Shown here: positions 56,506-64,000 of the stretch, piece after piece
How positions within the stretch are numbered: the stretch's first letter is position 1
How the letters are laid out: every line of letters begins with the position of its first letter
Origin: Trebonia sp963774945
GTDB lineage: Bacteria > Actinomycetota > Actinomycetes > Streptosporangiales > Streptosporangiaceae
Direction: 5' to 3'
Length of the DNA: 64,000 nt
Assembly: GCA_963774945.1 (NCBI GenBank)
Contig: CAVZHA010000015.1
Span: 1,520,022 to 1,584,021 of the forward strand
Notes under the pieces: generated by a model
Told to the model about the DNA's origin: nothing
What the model saw: only the letters and a program-made list of their open reading frames with translations
Database searches by the model: none
Program-made: the position numbers and the translations under genes

Positions 56506-57396
56506 TCATGGCGTGAAAAGGGCCAGGGCGCTGGCCGTCAGGTCCTGGCCGGACGCGAGCCAGGTGATGCGCGGGTCTCTTCTGAACCAGGATTCCTGAC
56601 GGCGGGCGAAGCGGCGGGTCGCCCGGGCGGTCTCCTCGCGGGCCTGCTCGGCGGTCCACTCGCCGTCGAGCGTCCGGAGTACCTGCTGGTAGCCGAGCGC
56701 CCGGGAGGAGGTCCTGCCCTCGCGCAGCCCGACGGCGGCCAGGGCGCGGACCTCGGACTCGAAACCGGCCGCCCACATCCGGTCGACCCGGGCGTCGATG
56801 CGCCGGTCGAGCTCGGGCCGGTCGATGCCGAGCCCGACCTGGACGGCGGGACGGCCGGAGTCGTAGCCGGGCAGGGTGGCGCTGAACGGGCGGCCGGACA
56901 GCTCGATCACCTCGAGCGCGCGGACGATCCTGCGGCCGTTCGAGGGCAGGATCGCGGCCGCCGCGACCGGGTCGGCGGTCTGCAGGCGCTGGTACAGGCC
57001 GTCCGGGCCGTCCGCCGCGAGCTCGGACTCGAGCCGGGCCCGGATGTCGTCGTCGGTGCCGGGGAACTCGAGGTCCCCGAGGGCCGCCCTGACGTAGAGG
57101 CCGGACCCGCCGACCAGCACCGGGACCCGACCGCGGGCCTCGATGTCGTCGATGACGGCGGCGGCGAGGACCTGGTACTCGGCGACGCTGGCGGTCCTGG
57201 TGACGTCCCAGACGTCGAGCAGGTGGTGCGGGACGCCGCGCCGCTCGGCCATCGTGAGCTTGGCGGTGCCGATGTCCATGCCCCGGTAGAGCTGCATCGA
57301 GTCGGCGTTGATGACCTCGCCGCCGAGGGCGAGCGCGACCTCGACCGCGAGGTCGGACTTGCCGACGGCGGTGGGTCCCACGATCGCGATCAGCAT
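56506..57396 (-). CDS. miaA: tRNA dimethylallyltransferase
   Basis: A 296-residue enzyme adding the dimethylallyl group to A37 of tRNAs reading UNN codons. The P-loop is GPTAVGKSDLA; other marks are NADSMQLYRGMDIGTAKLT, PHHLLDVWDV, VGGSGLYVRAALG and SRALGYQQVL, plus RATRRFARRQESWFRRD. Length is normal. miaB, the next enzyme of the ms2i6A pathway, lies directly upstream across a repeat. Confidence 0.95.
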   Translation of the reverse strand: MLIAIVGPTAVGKSDLAVEVALALGGEVINADSMQLYRGMDIGTAKLTMAERRGVPHHLLDVWDVTRTASVAEYQVLAAAVIDDIEARGRVPVLVGGSGLYVRAALGDLEFPGTDDDIRARLESELAADGPDGLYQRLQTADPVAAAAILPSNGRRIVRALEVIELSGRPFSATLPGYDSGRPAVQVGLGIDRPELDRRIDARVDRMWAAGFESEVRALAAVGLREGRTSSRALGYQQVLRTLDGEWTAEQAREETARATRRFARRQESWFRRDPRITWLASGQDLTASALALFTP

Positions 57397-57611
57397 GGCC
57401 GGCCGGGCGCCTGGCGGCGATCGCGGGACGGCCGAGGGTGGTCGGGCACTGGCCGACGGGGTGCCTGGCTGCGATCGCGGGACCGCTGCGGGTGGTCGGG
57501 CACTGGCCGACGGGGTGCCTGGCTGCGATCGCGGGACCGCCGCGGGTGGTCGGGCAATGGCCGCCCCAGTGTCTCGCCGCGATCGCGGGACCGCTGCGGG
57601 TGGTCGGGCAT
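57390..57611 (-). other. repeat-encoded open frame overlapping the miaA start (doubtful gene)
   Basis: A 73-codon frame consisting of four 18-residue repeats (DHPQRSRDRSQAPRRPVP). Its stop codon lies within the miaA start region (ATGCTGA), which would allow coupling. However, the 54-base repeat period is a multiple of three, so all frames stay open by chance, and no ribosome site precedes the ATG. Listed as a possibility only. Confidence 0.25.
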
Positions 57612-57620
57612 CGGCTGGCG
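57437..57620. repeat. 54-bp tandem repeat between miaB and miaA
   Basis: GGTGGTCGGGCA recurs at 57437, 57491, 57545 and 57599, exactly 54 bases apart, with GCGATCGCGGGACCGC at the end of each unit. The unit contains CGATCGCGG palindromes. Confidence 0.9.
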
Positions 57621-57625
57621 GGCGG

Positions 57626-59164
57626 TTAGCCGCGGCGGGCCGGCATGCCGAGCAGAACCGGAGCGGGCCCGGCCGCCACCGGGCCGGGCGCGGTCGCCGC
57701 GGGGGCGGTCGCGGCGGCGTCCCGGCGGGACTCCCAGGCGTCGCCGGCCTGGGTACGGCGGACCCCGATCGGGGCGCCGTCGGCGATCAGGTGGTGCGGC
57801 GCGCCGTGGGTGACGCGGGTGGTGACGACGTCGCCGGGCCTCGGGGCCGGGGCGGACGAGTTCGGCGCGGACGGATCCGAGGCGGACGGGTCCGACCCGT
57901 CGGCCGCGGTCGCGAACGGGACGAAGTGGACCAGGCGGTTGTCTCGCGCCCGGCCCGACATCCGGCGGGTGGCGGCGTCCTTGCGGCCCTCGCCCTCGGC
58001 GACCAGGACCTCGACCACGGTGCCGTCCTGCTTCTCGTTCTCCTCGGTCGAGATCTGCTCGATCAGCGCGACCAGCCGCTCGTACCGGTCCTGGACCACG
58101 TCGCGCGGCACCTGGCCGTCCATGGTGGCGGCGGGCGTGCCCGCCCGGATCGAGTACTGGAAGGTGAAGGCGGACGCGAACCGGGCCTGCCGCACCACGT
58201 CCAGGGTGTCGGCGAAGTCGGCCTCGGTCTCGCCAGGGAAGCCGACGATGATGTCGGTGGTGATCGCCGCGTGCGGCAGCCGCGCGCGGACGTTCTCGAG
58301 GATCGACAGGTAGCGCTCGCGCCGGTAGGCGCGGCGCATCGCCCGCAGGACCGTGTCCGAGCCGGACTGCAGCGGCATGTGCAGGCTGGGCATCACGTTG
58401 GGGGTCTCCGCCATCGCCGCGATCACGTCATCGGTGAAGTCGCGCGGGTGGGGCGAGGTGAAGCGGACCCGCTCCAGGCCCTCGATCTGGCCGCAGGCGC
58501 GCAGCAGCTTGCCGAAGGCCAGCCGGTCGCCGAACTCCGACCCGTACGAGTTCACGTTCTGGCCGAGCAGCGTGACCTCGATGACGCCCTGATCGACCAG
58601 CTGGCCGATTTCCTCGAGGATGTCGCCCGGACGTCGGTCGCGCTCGGTTCCGCGCAGCGACGGGACGATGCAGAAGGTGCAGGTGTTGTTGCAGCCGACG
58701 GAGATGGACACCCAGGCCGAGTAGGGCGACTGGCGGCGGGCCGGCAGCAGCGACGGGAAGGTGGCGAGGGTCTCCTCGAACTCCACCTGCGCCTCGCGCC
58801 GCTCCCGCGCCCGCTCGAGCAGCTTCGGCAGCGACCCGATGTTGTGCGTGCCGTACACCACGTCGACCCAGGGAGCGCGCTTGGTGATCTGCTCCCGCTC
58901 CATCTGCGCGAGGCAGCCGCCGACGGCGATCTGCATCCCCGCGTGTGCCTTCTTCGAGGGCAGCAGGTGGCCGAGGTTCCCGTACAGCCGGTCGGCCGCG
59001 TTCTCCCTGACCGCGCACGTGTTGAACACCACCAGGTCGGGGGTCTCGCCCTCGGGTGCGCGGGCGTAGCCGGCGTCCTCAAGCAGGCCCGCGACCCGCT
59101 CGGAGTCGTGCGCGTTCATCTGGCACCCGTAGGTGCGGATCTCGTAGGTTCGTGCTTCTCCCAC
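57626..59164 (-). CDS. miaB: tRNA-2-methylthio-N6-dimethylallyladenosine synthase
   Basis: A 512-residue radical SAM methylthiotransferase. The N-terminal UPF0004 domain contributes three Cys to the auxiliary cluster (YGCQMN, NTCAVRE, VGGCLAQ). The radical SAM motif is CNNTCTFC. The TRAM domain spans about residues 380-470 (VVEVLVAEGEGRKD to GDVVTTRVTHGAPHHLIADG). A Ser/Asp/Pro-rich insert of about 25 residues (SDPSASDPSAPNSSAP) interrupts the TRAM domain, and a low-complexity Ala/Pro tail ends the protein. Divergent from the S9 peptidase. Confidence 0.95.
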   Translation of the reverse strand: MGEARTYEIRTYGCQMNAHDSERVAGLLEDAGYARAPEGETPDLVVFNTCAVRENAADRLYGNLGHLLPSKKAHAGMQIAVGGCLAQMEREQITKRAPWVDVVYGTHNIGSLPKLLERARERREAQVEFEETLATFPSLLPARRQSPYSAWVSISVGCNNTCTFCIVPSLRGTERDRRPGDILEEIGQLVDQGVIEVTLLGQNVNSYGSEFGDRLAFGKLLRACGQIEGLERVRFTSPHPRDFTDDVIAAMAETPNVMPSLHMPLQSGSDTVLRAMRRAYRRERYLSILENVRARLPHAAITTDIIVGFPGETEADFADTLDVVRQARFASAFTFQYSIRAGTPAATMDGQVPRDVVQDRYERLVALIEQISTEENEKQDGTVVEVLVAEGEGRKDAATRRMSGRARDNRLVHFVPFATAADGSDPSASDPSAPNSSAPAPRPGDVVTTRVTHGAPHHLIADGAPIGVRRTQAGDAWESRRDAAATAPAATAPGPVAAGPAPVLLGMPARRG

Positions 59165-59223
59165 CTGACCAGGATAGGGGCGGTTACGGGCCGGCAGGCC
59201 CGCTCGTGATATCAGGTAGAGCC

Positions 59224-61388
59224 ATGACTGAGATCGCTGCCTATGGAACCTGGAAGTCGCCGATCAGCGCCGCCGACGTGGCGCGGGGAGCGACGAAGGT
59301 CAGGTTCCCGGCCTTCGCGGGCGACGAGGTGTGGTGGCAGGAGAGCCGCCCGGCCGAGAGCGGCCGGATCACGATCATGGCCTCGGCCGGTCCCGGCGAC
59401 AAGCCGCGCGAGCTGCTGGCGGCCCCGTGGTACGCCCGCACCCGGGTGCACGAGTACGGCGGCCGGTCGTACCTGCCGGTGCCGTCCGCGGACGAGGCCG
59501 GCCGGTTCGACCTCGTCTTCGCGAACTTCACCGACCAGCGCCTGTACCGGCTGCGGGAGACGGGCGCGGGGCCGGCCAGCCGACTCCGCTGACGCCGGCG
59601 TCCTCCGGGTTCCGGTTCGCCGACCTGACCCTGTCCCCCGACGGACGGGAGATCTGGTGCGTGCGGGAGATCTCCCGTCCGGACGACGGCCGTCCGGAGC
59701 CCGGGTTCCACACCGGCGGCGGCATGAAGGTGAGCCGGGCGATCGTCGCGGTCCCGCTCGACGGGTCCGCGGCCGGCGGCACGGCCTCGGACGGCACGGC
59801 CCCCGACGGCACGGACTCAGGCGCTGCCGCTGGCGATGGGAAGGCTGGCGACGTCACCGGGGCCGGGGCGGCCGCCGGCGGTCCCATCCGGGTCCTCGTC
59901 AGCGGGGCGGACTTCTTCGCCTTCCCCACCCCGTCGCCGGACGGCAGCAAGCTGGCGTGGATCAACTGGGACCATCCGCGGATGCCCTGGGACGGTACCG
60001 AGCTGCGCGTCGGCGCGGTCACGGGGGCCGACGGCGGCGTCCGGGTCGCCGACTCGGCGCTGGTCATGGGCGGCCGCGAGGAGTCGGTGGTGGCACCGCG
60101 GTGGCGCACCGACGAGTCCCTGTACGCGATCTCCGACGCATCCGGCTGGTGGAACCTGTACGAGGCGGCCGCCGTGGCCGGGGCGACCGCCCGGCCGCTG
60201 CACCCGGCCGAGGAGGAGTTCGCCGGGCCGCTCTGGGAGCTCGGCGGCCGCCCGTTCGAGCTGCTCTCGGACGGGAGGCTGGCGGTGCTGCACGGCCTGG
60301 GCGAGCTTCAGCTGGCGGCGCTCGACCCGGTGACGGGGACGCTGGCCGACATTCACCTGCCCGGCTACCGCGCCGGGCACACCGAACTCGCCGTCTCCGG
60401 CACCACGATCGCCAACGTGGCCGGCGGCCCGGCCGCCCCGTGGGCGGTGATGCGGGTCGTTCCCGGCGCGGCGGGCGCGACTGACTCCTGCTTCGAGATC
60501 CTGTCGGAACGGTCGGACCCGGGGCCCGACCCCGCCTACCTGCCGGAGGCGCGCCCGGCCCGGCTGCCGGGCGGGGCGGACGGACGGGTGATTCACGCCC
60601 TCGTCTACCCGCCCGCCCATCCGCACGTGACGGCGCCGGACGGTGAGCGGCCCCCGTTCGTGGTGTTCGTGCACGGCGGGCCGACCTCGAACGCGCTGCC
60701 GGTGGTCAGTCTCGAGAAGGCGTTCTTCACCAGCCGGGGCATCGGGGTCATCGACGTGAACTACGGCGGCTCGTCCGGGTACGGCCGGGCCTACCGGCAG
60801 CTGCTCGACGGCCAGTGGGGCGTGGTCGACGTGGCCGACGCGATGAACGCGGCGCTGGCGCTGGCCGCCTCGGGCGAGGCGGATGGGAGCCGGCTCGGCA
60901 TCAGGGGCGGCTCGGCCGGCGGCTGGACGGCGCTCGCCGCGGTGACGAGCGGCCCGGCCCTGACCGGGATCGGCCGGGCGGTGTTCTCGGCCGCGACGTC
61001 CTACTACGGCGTGTCCGACCTGCGGCCGTTCGCGACCGAGACCCACGACTTCGAGTCGCGCTACCTGGACCGGCTGATCGGCCCGCTGCCGGAGGCTGAC
61101 GCGCTGTACGTCGAGCGGGCCCCGGTCGGCCACGTCACCCGGCTGACCTGCCCGGTGCTGCTGCTCCAAGGGCTCGACGACCCGATCGTGCCGCCGGCCC
61201 AGTCCGAGTCGATCGCGGCCGACCTGGCCGCGCACGGCATCCCGCACGCGTACATCGCGTTCGCGGGCGAGTCGCACGGCTTCCGCAAGGCGGAGACGGT
61301 CATCGCCAGCCTGGAGGCCGAGCTCGCGTTCTACGGCCAGGTTCTCGGCTTCACCCCGCCGGGGGTCGCGCCGGTCGAGCTCGCGTAG
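59224..61388 (+). pseudogene. S9 family prolyl oligopeptidase-like peptidase, one frameshift
   Basis: Starts MTEIAAYGTWKSPISAADVA at ATG 59224, the usual N-terminus of this acyl-peptide-hydrolase-like group. The frame ends at a TGA near 59590, but one base change near 59570 continues as QPTPLTPASSGFRFADLTLSP in the next frame. The propeller blades include LTLSPDGREIWCVRE and PTPSPDGSKLAWINWDHP. The C-terminal alpha/beta-hydrolase domain has Ser in GIRGGSAGGWTAL, Asp in LQGLDDPIVPP and His in AGESHGFRK. A Gly/Ala/Asp/Thr-rich insert (59765-59880) lies in a loop. Cytoplasmic serine peptidase for short peptides. Confidence 0.85.
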
Positions 61389-61410
61389 GCGGCCGGACAG
61401 GAACCACGCG

Positions 61411-61423
61411 ACCGTTCGGGATG
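61411..61423 (-). other. recurrent 3'-end motif ATCCCGAACGGTC
   Basis: Lies 24 bases past the stop codon of the TetR gene, on its coding strand, in the gap between convergent genes. Confidence 0.5.
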
Positions 61424-61447
61424 ACGATGTTGACCTTGGTCTTCGTC

Positions 61448-62062
61448 TTAGGCGAAGGCCGCGCGGGTCAGGGTGGCCGCGGTGCGGGCGGCGCTGTCGA
61501 TGGCGTCATCCGGCGTGAGCCCGCACAGGTCGGTGAGCACGAAGAACGCCTCGGCGCTGACGACCACCGCGAGGTCCTGCTTGAGGCTGGCCATGGCCTC
61601 CGGGGCGAGGAACGGGCGCCCGGCCGGGCCCGCCCGCCGCTCGAACGGGGCGAGCGCGTAGTCGATCAGGCCGAACCGGATGCCGGGACGGGACCGGGCG
61701 GCGGCGGGCGCGGTGATCGTGTGCGAGATCATCGCGCGGACCGCGCCCTGGTAGGCGTGCACGCCGCGGAGCAGGTGCTCGCAGGCGAAGGCGACCCGCA
61801 CGGCCGGGTCGGCCGACTGCCCGACCGGGGCGAGCGCCTCGGCCGGGTCCGGCCAGGCCCCGGCCAGCGCCTCCTGCAGGAGCGAGATCAGGTCGGGGAA
61901 GTAGCGGTAGGCGGTGGCCTCGGAGACCAGGGCGCGCCTGGCCACCTCCGGCATGGTCACCTCGGCGCCGGAGCGGACGAGCTCGCCGCAGGCGTCGACG
62001 ATGGCCGCCCGGGTCCGCGCTTTCTGGTTCGCGCGCCCGCCGTGGCCGTTCAGCGCCGTCAT
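61448..62062 (-). CDS. TetR family regulator
   Basis: A 204-residue protein from ATG 62060-62062, which has GGAGG nine bases upstream; an ATG 15 bases earlier is in frame but overlaps that site. The HTH at about residues 20-60 reads RAAIVDACGELVRSGAEVTM with RRALVSEATAYRYFPDLISL. The ligand domain is unremarkable and ends ARTAATLTRAAFA. Divergent from the cupin-hydrolase operon, which it probably represses through direct repeats in the gap. Confidence 0.9.
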   Translation of the reverse strand: MTALNGHGGRANQKARTRAAIVDACGELVRSGAEVTMPEVARRALVSEATAYRYFPDLISLLQEALAGAWPDPAEALAPVGQSADPAVRVAFACEHLLRGVHAYQGAVRAMISHTITAPAAARSRPGIRFGLIDYALAPFERRAGPAGRPFLAPEAMASLKQDLAVVVSAEAFFVLTDLCGLTPDDAIDSAARTAATLTRAAFA

Positions 62063-62086
62063 CCCATCCCCCTCCATGAAGGTTCG

Positions 62087-62150
62087 TTCTCTTCATGAGA
62101 GTGTACTTGCATATTATTTGACGGCAAGCTATCGTCATGAGAGTCAGCTC
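62087..62150. promoter_or_regulatory. divergent promoter/operator of TetR and cupin operon
   Basis: TCATGAGAGT occurs twice, at 62093-62102 and 62135-62144, as direct repeats each beside CTCT/AGAG half-sites. Between them is an AT-rich core. On the minus strand TTGCCG and TACACT stand 16 bases apart as a plausible -35/-10 pair for the regulator. Confidence 0.55.
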
Positions 62151-62182
62151 TTACAAAGGCTCACCCGATCCGAGGAGAGGTC

Positions 62183-62653
62183 ATGATCAGGGAATCCATC
62201 GTCGGCCCGGACGGCGGCGAGGTCGTGCGGCTGGGAGCCGCCACCGTGCGGATCCTGGAGGACGGCTCCACCACCGGGCACCGGCTCGGCATCGGCGAGA
62301 TCACGGTCGCGCCGCACTCTTCCGGGCCGCCGCAGCACCGGCACGCGCGGCACGACGAGGGGTTCTACGTCGTCTCCGGCACCGCCAGGTTCACGATCGG
62401 CGGTGAAAGCCACGACGCCCCGGCCGGGACGCTGGCGATGATCCCGCCCGGCGCGCCGCACACGTTCGCCAACCCGGGCGACGCGCCGCTGGTGCTGCTG
62501 AACACCTTCACCCCCGATCTGTACGTTCAGTACTTCCGTGACCTGCGGGAACTGGCCGGGTCCGGCCCCGCAGGCGGGCCGACGGCGGAGGCGGTCGGCG
62601 AGGTCATGAGCCGGTACGCCACCGAGGTGACCGACGAGTACGCGGGCGATTAG
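62183..62653 (+). CDS. cupin domain protein
   Basis: A 156-residue single-domain cupin. Motif 1 has PPQHRHARHDEGFYVVSGTARF with metal-binding His and Glu. Motif 2 has GTLAMIPPGAPHTFANPGD with the last His ligand. Likely a small metalloenzyme or binding protein; function unknown. GAGGAGAGG precedes the ATG. The alpha/beta hydrolase follows 40 bases downstream, so the two form an operon controlled by the divergent TetR. Confidence 0.88.
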   Translation: MIRESIVGPDGGEVVRLGAATVRILEDGSTTGHRLGIGEITVAPHSSGPPQHRHARHDEGFYVVSGTARFTIGGESHDAPAGTLAMIPPGAPHTFANPGDAPLVLLNTFTPDLYVQYFRDLRELAGSGPAGGPTAEAVGEVMSRYATEVTDEYAGD

Positions 62654-62692
62654 CAGTCCCCGCCAACGTTCATCCAACGCAAGGAGTTCGCA

Positions 62693-63463
62693 ATGTCCGC
62701 ACGTACCTACTCGCTGTCCCTGCCTTACGGAGACGTTCCGGTCACCGTCACCGAGCGCGGTGCCGGCGCTCCCGTCCTGCTGCTGCACGGCGGGGCCGGC
62801 CCCGATTCCTTCGCCGGCTTCGCCGACCAGCTCGCCGCGCGGTTCCCGGTCCGCGTGCTGACCCCGGTCAACCCCGGGTTCGGCGGCACGCCGCGGCCGG
62901 AGGGGCTCGATTCCGTGCGCAAGCTGGCCGAGGTCTACGCCCGGCTGCTGGCCGAGCTCGACCTGACCGGGGTGACCGTCGCCGGCAACTCGATCGGCGG
63001 CTGGGTGGCGGCCGAGCTCGCGCTGGCCGCGCCCGACCGGGTGTCCCGGCTGCTTGTGCTCGACGGGGCCGGGCTGGTCAGCGCCGACCATCCGGCGGCG
63101 GACTTCAACTCGCTCACGCTCGACCAGGTGACCGAGTACTCCTGGGCCAACCCGGAGGGGCACCGGATCGACCTGTCGGCGCTGACCGACGCGCAGCGGG
63201 CGATCTTCGGCGGCAACCGGGCGGCGCTGGCGGCCTACGGCGGCCCCTCGATGGCCGACCCGAGCCTGGCCGGACGGCTGTCCGGGATCACCGCCGACAC
63301 GCTGGTGGTCTGGGGCGAGGCGGACCGGATGTTCACCCCCGGCTACGGCAAGGAGTACGCGGCCGCGATCCCGGGCGCGTCGTTCCGGCTGCTGCCCGGG
63401 GCCGGGCACCTGCCGCAGCTGGAGACGCCGGAGGCGGTGCTGGCACTGTTCGCGGGGGCGTGA
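62693..63463 (+). CDS. alpha/beta hydrolase
   Basis: A 256-residue hydrolase. The oxyanion loop is LLLHGGAGPDSF, the nucleophile elbow GNSIGGWVAAE (Ser), the acid WGEADRMF and the base GAGHLPQLETPE (His), so the triad is complete. The protein resembles esterase/haloperoxidase-like and meta-cleavage hydrolases; substrate unknown. CAAGGAG precedes the ATG. Second gene of the TetR-controlled operon with the cupin. Confidence 0.9.
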   Translation: MSARTYSLSLPYGDVPVTVTERGAGAPVLLLHGGAGPDSFAGFADQLAARFPVRVLTPVNPGFGGTPRPEGLDSVRKLAEVYARLLAELDLTGVTVAGNSIGGWVAAELALAAPDRVSRLLVLDGAGLVSADHPAADFNSLTLDQVTEYSWANPEGHRIDLSALTDAQRAIFGGNRAALAAYGGPSMADPSLAGRLSGITADTLVVWGEADRMFTPGYGKEYAAAIPGASFRLLPGAGHLPQLETPEAVLALFAGA

Positions 63464-63535
63464 GCGACGTGGTCGCGGGGTGCTGGCGGCGATGTCACCG
63501 CGAGCACCCCGCGACCGGTGTCCATGTGCTGCTTG

Positions 63536-63712
63536 CTACTTCAGTGACGTGGTGAAGCGATGCCAGGCGCCGGCCGGGATGGTGAGTACCGCGCCCGAGC
63601 GGTTCTTCGAGTCACGCACGGCGATCGTCTCGACCGCGAGGCCGACCTCGACGCACTCAGCGTTCCCGTTGCTGTAGCTGGCCGTCCGCCAGCCGTCATA
63701 CTGCCTATCCAT
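63536..63712 (-). CDS. DUF397 domain protein
   Basis: A 58-residue protein: RQYDGWRTASYSNGNAECVE, then VGLAVETIAVRDSKNRSGAV and LTIPAGAWHRFTTSLK. This is the DUF397 family, small proteins found almost only in actinomycetes next to a DUF5753 regulator, where the two behave like an antitoxin/regulator-type pair of unsettled function. The ATG lies within the 3' end of the upstream regulator gene (ATGGATAG, eight-base overlap), so translation is coupled. Confidence 0.9.
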   Translation of the reverse strand: MDRQYDGWRTASYSNGNAECVEVGLAVETIAVRDSKNRSGAVLTIPAGAWHRFTTSLK

Positions 63713-64000
63713 TTCTCAGTCCCTCCCCTGCCCGACGTATCAGGCCCCTTGACGACGATTCGTCCAGGGCTGCCTGCCAGATGTTGCGGAACGCGATGCT
63801 GTAGAGCTCGATCTCACTGGGCTTTTCCAAGTACAACGCGCCCGTATGTAGCTCCGCGTACACAGTAGGAGGCTCACTCTCCTCCCCACTCACGTTTACC
63901 GGGAACCTCAGGAGACTAAACGAGCCCGTCAGCATGCCATGGTGCAGACCTGTTGAAAACGGAATCACCCGCAACGAGACGTTGGGGAGTTCGGAGACTT
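63705..64000 (-). CDS. DUF5753 (XRE-type) regulator, C-terminal part
   Basis: The frame is open to the window end, giving about 97 C-terminal residues. LRVIPFSTGLHHGMLTGSF, VYAELHTGALYLEKPSEIE and IWQAALDESSSRGLI are typical of the DUF5753 domain. In full-length proteins this follows an N-terminal Xre helix-turn-helix, which would lie outside the window. Paired with the overlapping DUF397 gene downstream. Confidence 0.88.
   Translation of the reverse strand, partial: VSELPNVSLRVIPFSTGLHHGMLTGSFSLLRFPVNVSGEESEPPTVYAELHTGALYLEKPSEIELYSIAFRNIWQAALDESSSRGLIRRAGEGLRNG

Overview
This 64-kb window is high-GC (about 70%, strong G/C at third codon positions) chromosomal DNA from an actinomycete. The block hemW-hrcA-dnaJ-(rsmE)-HIT-phoH-ybeY-CBS protein-cytidine deaminase-like-era-leuA-recO-uppS-glyS follows the order known from Streptomyces and related orders. 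A DUF5753/DUF397 pair, a DUF3097 gene, HelD and DUF1906 agree with that. A Streptosporangiales- or Streptomyces-like host fits, but the genus cannot be read from the window. No rRNA, tRNA, transposase, prophage or CRISPR array was seen.

Layout. 0-9 kb: a partial hypothetical gene, an oxidoreductase, then leftward glyS, a secreted DUF1906 protein, uppS, recO and leuA. leuA has a leucine-rich leader peptide. 9-13.4 kb: three related double-GNAT acetyltransferase genes (one intact) around a zinc-ribbon gene. 13.4-19.2 kb: era, a Nudix gene, then leftward cytidine deaminase-like, CBS/CorC, ybeY, phoH and HIT genes. 19.5-24 kb: an ECF sigma factor with a repeat-bearing membrane protein, a TetR/VOC/small-membrane-protein module, and rsmE facing the opposite way from the rest of its block. 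24-32.9 kb: dnaJ, hrcA with a CIRCE operator, DUF3097, hemW, a DUF1707/DUF4190 membrane protein, lepA, rpsT and holA. 33-42 kb: a repeat field, a secreted protein, a HutI-like amidohydrolase, hflX, a PH-like membrane protein, a patatin-like protein and HelD. 42.3-48.6 kb: rightward aceB-glcD-glcE-glcF, which would oxidise glycolate to glyoxylate and condense it with acetyl-CoA to malate. 48.6-56.5 kb: a hypothetical gene, a large membrane protein with an extracellular propeller-like domain, and two paralogous cell-wall-hydrolase-like proteins sharing a conserved long leader and separated by a minisatellite. 56.5-64 kb: miaA, miaB, an S9 peptidase, TetR-cupin-hydrolase, and DUF397/DUF5753.

Two features stand out across the window. 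First, at least a dozen genes, including conserved ones, are broken by single-base frameshifts, nearly always with the intact continuation in the next frame. This looks more like assembly or sequencing indels than decay. Such genes are listed as broken, with the span of the whole gene. Second, intergenic DNA is unusually rich in short tandem repeats and hairpins. Several tandem repeats run across a gene's stop codon, and a short motif (CGAACGGTC) recurs just downstream of stop codons.

The best candidates for new biology are the leuA attenuator, the duplicated hydrolase genes with their shared structured leader, the four-fold GTAC operator with its tiny coupled membrane protein, the stop-codon-spanning repeats, and the recurrent 3'-end motif.
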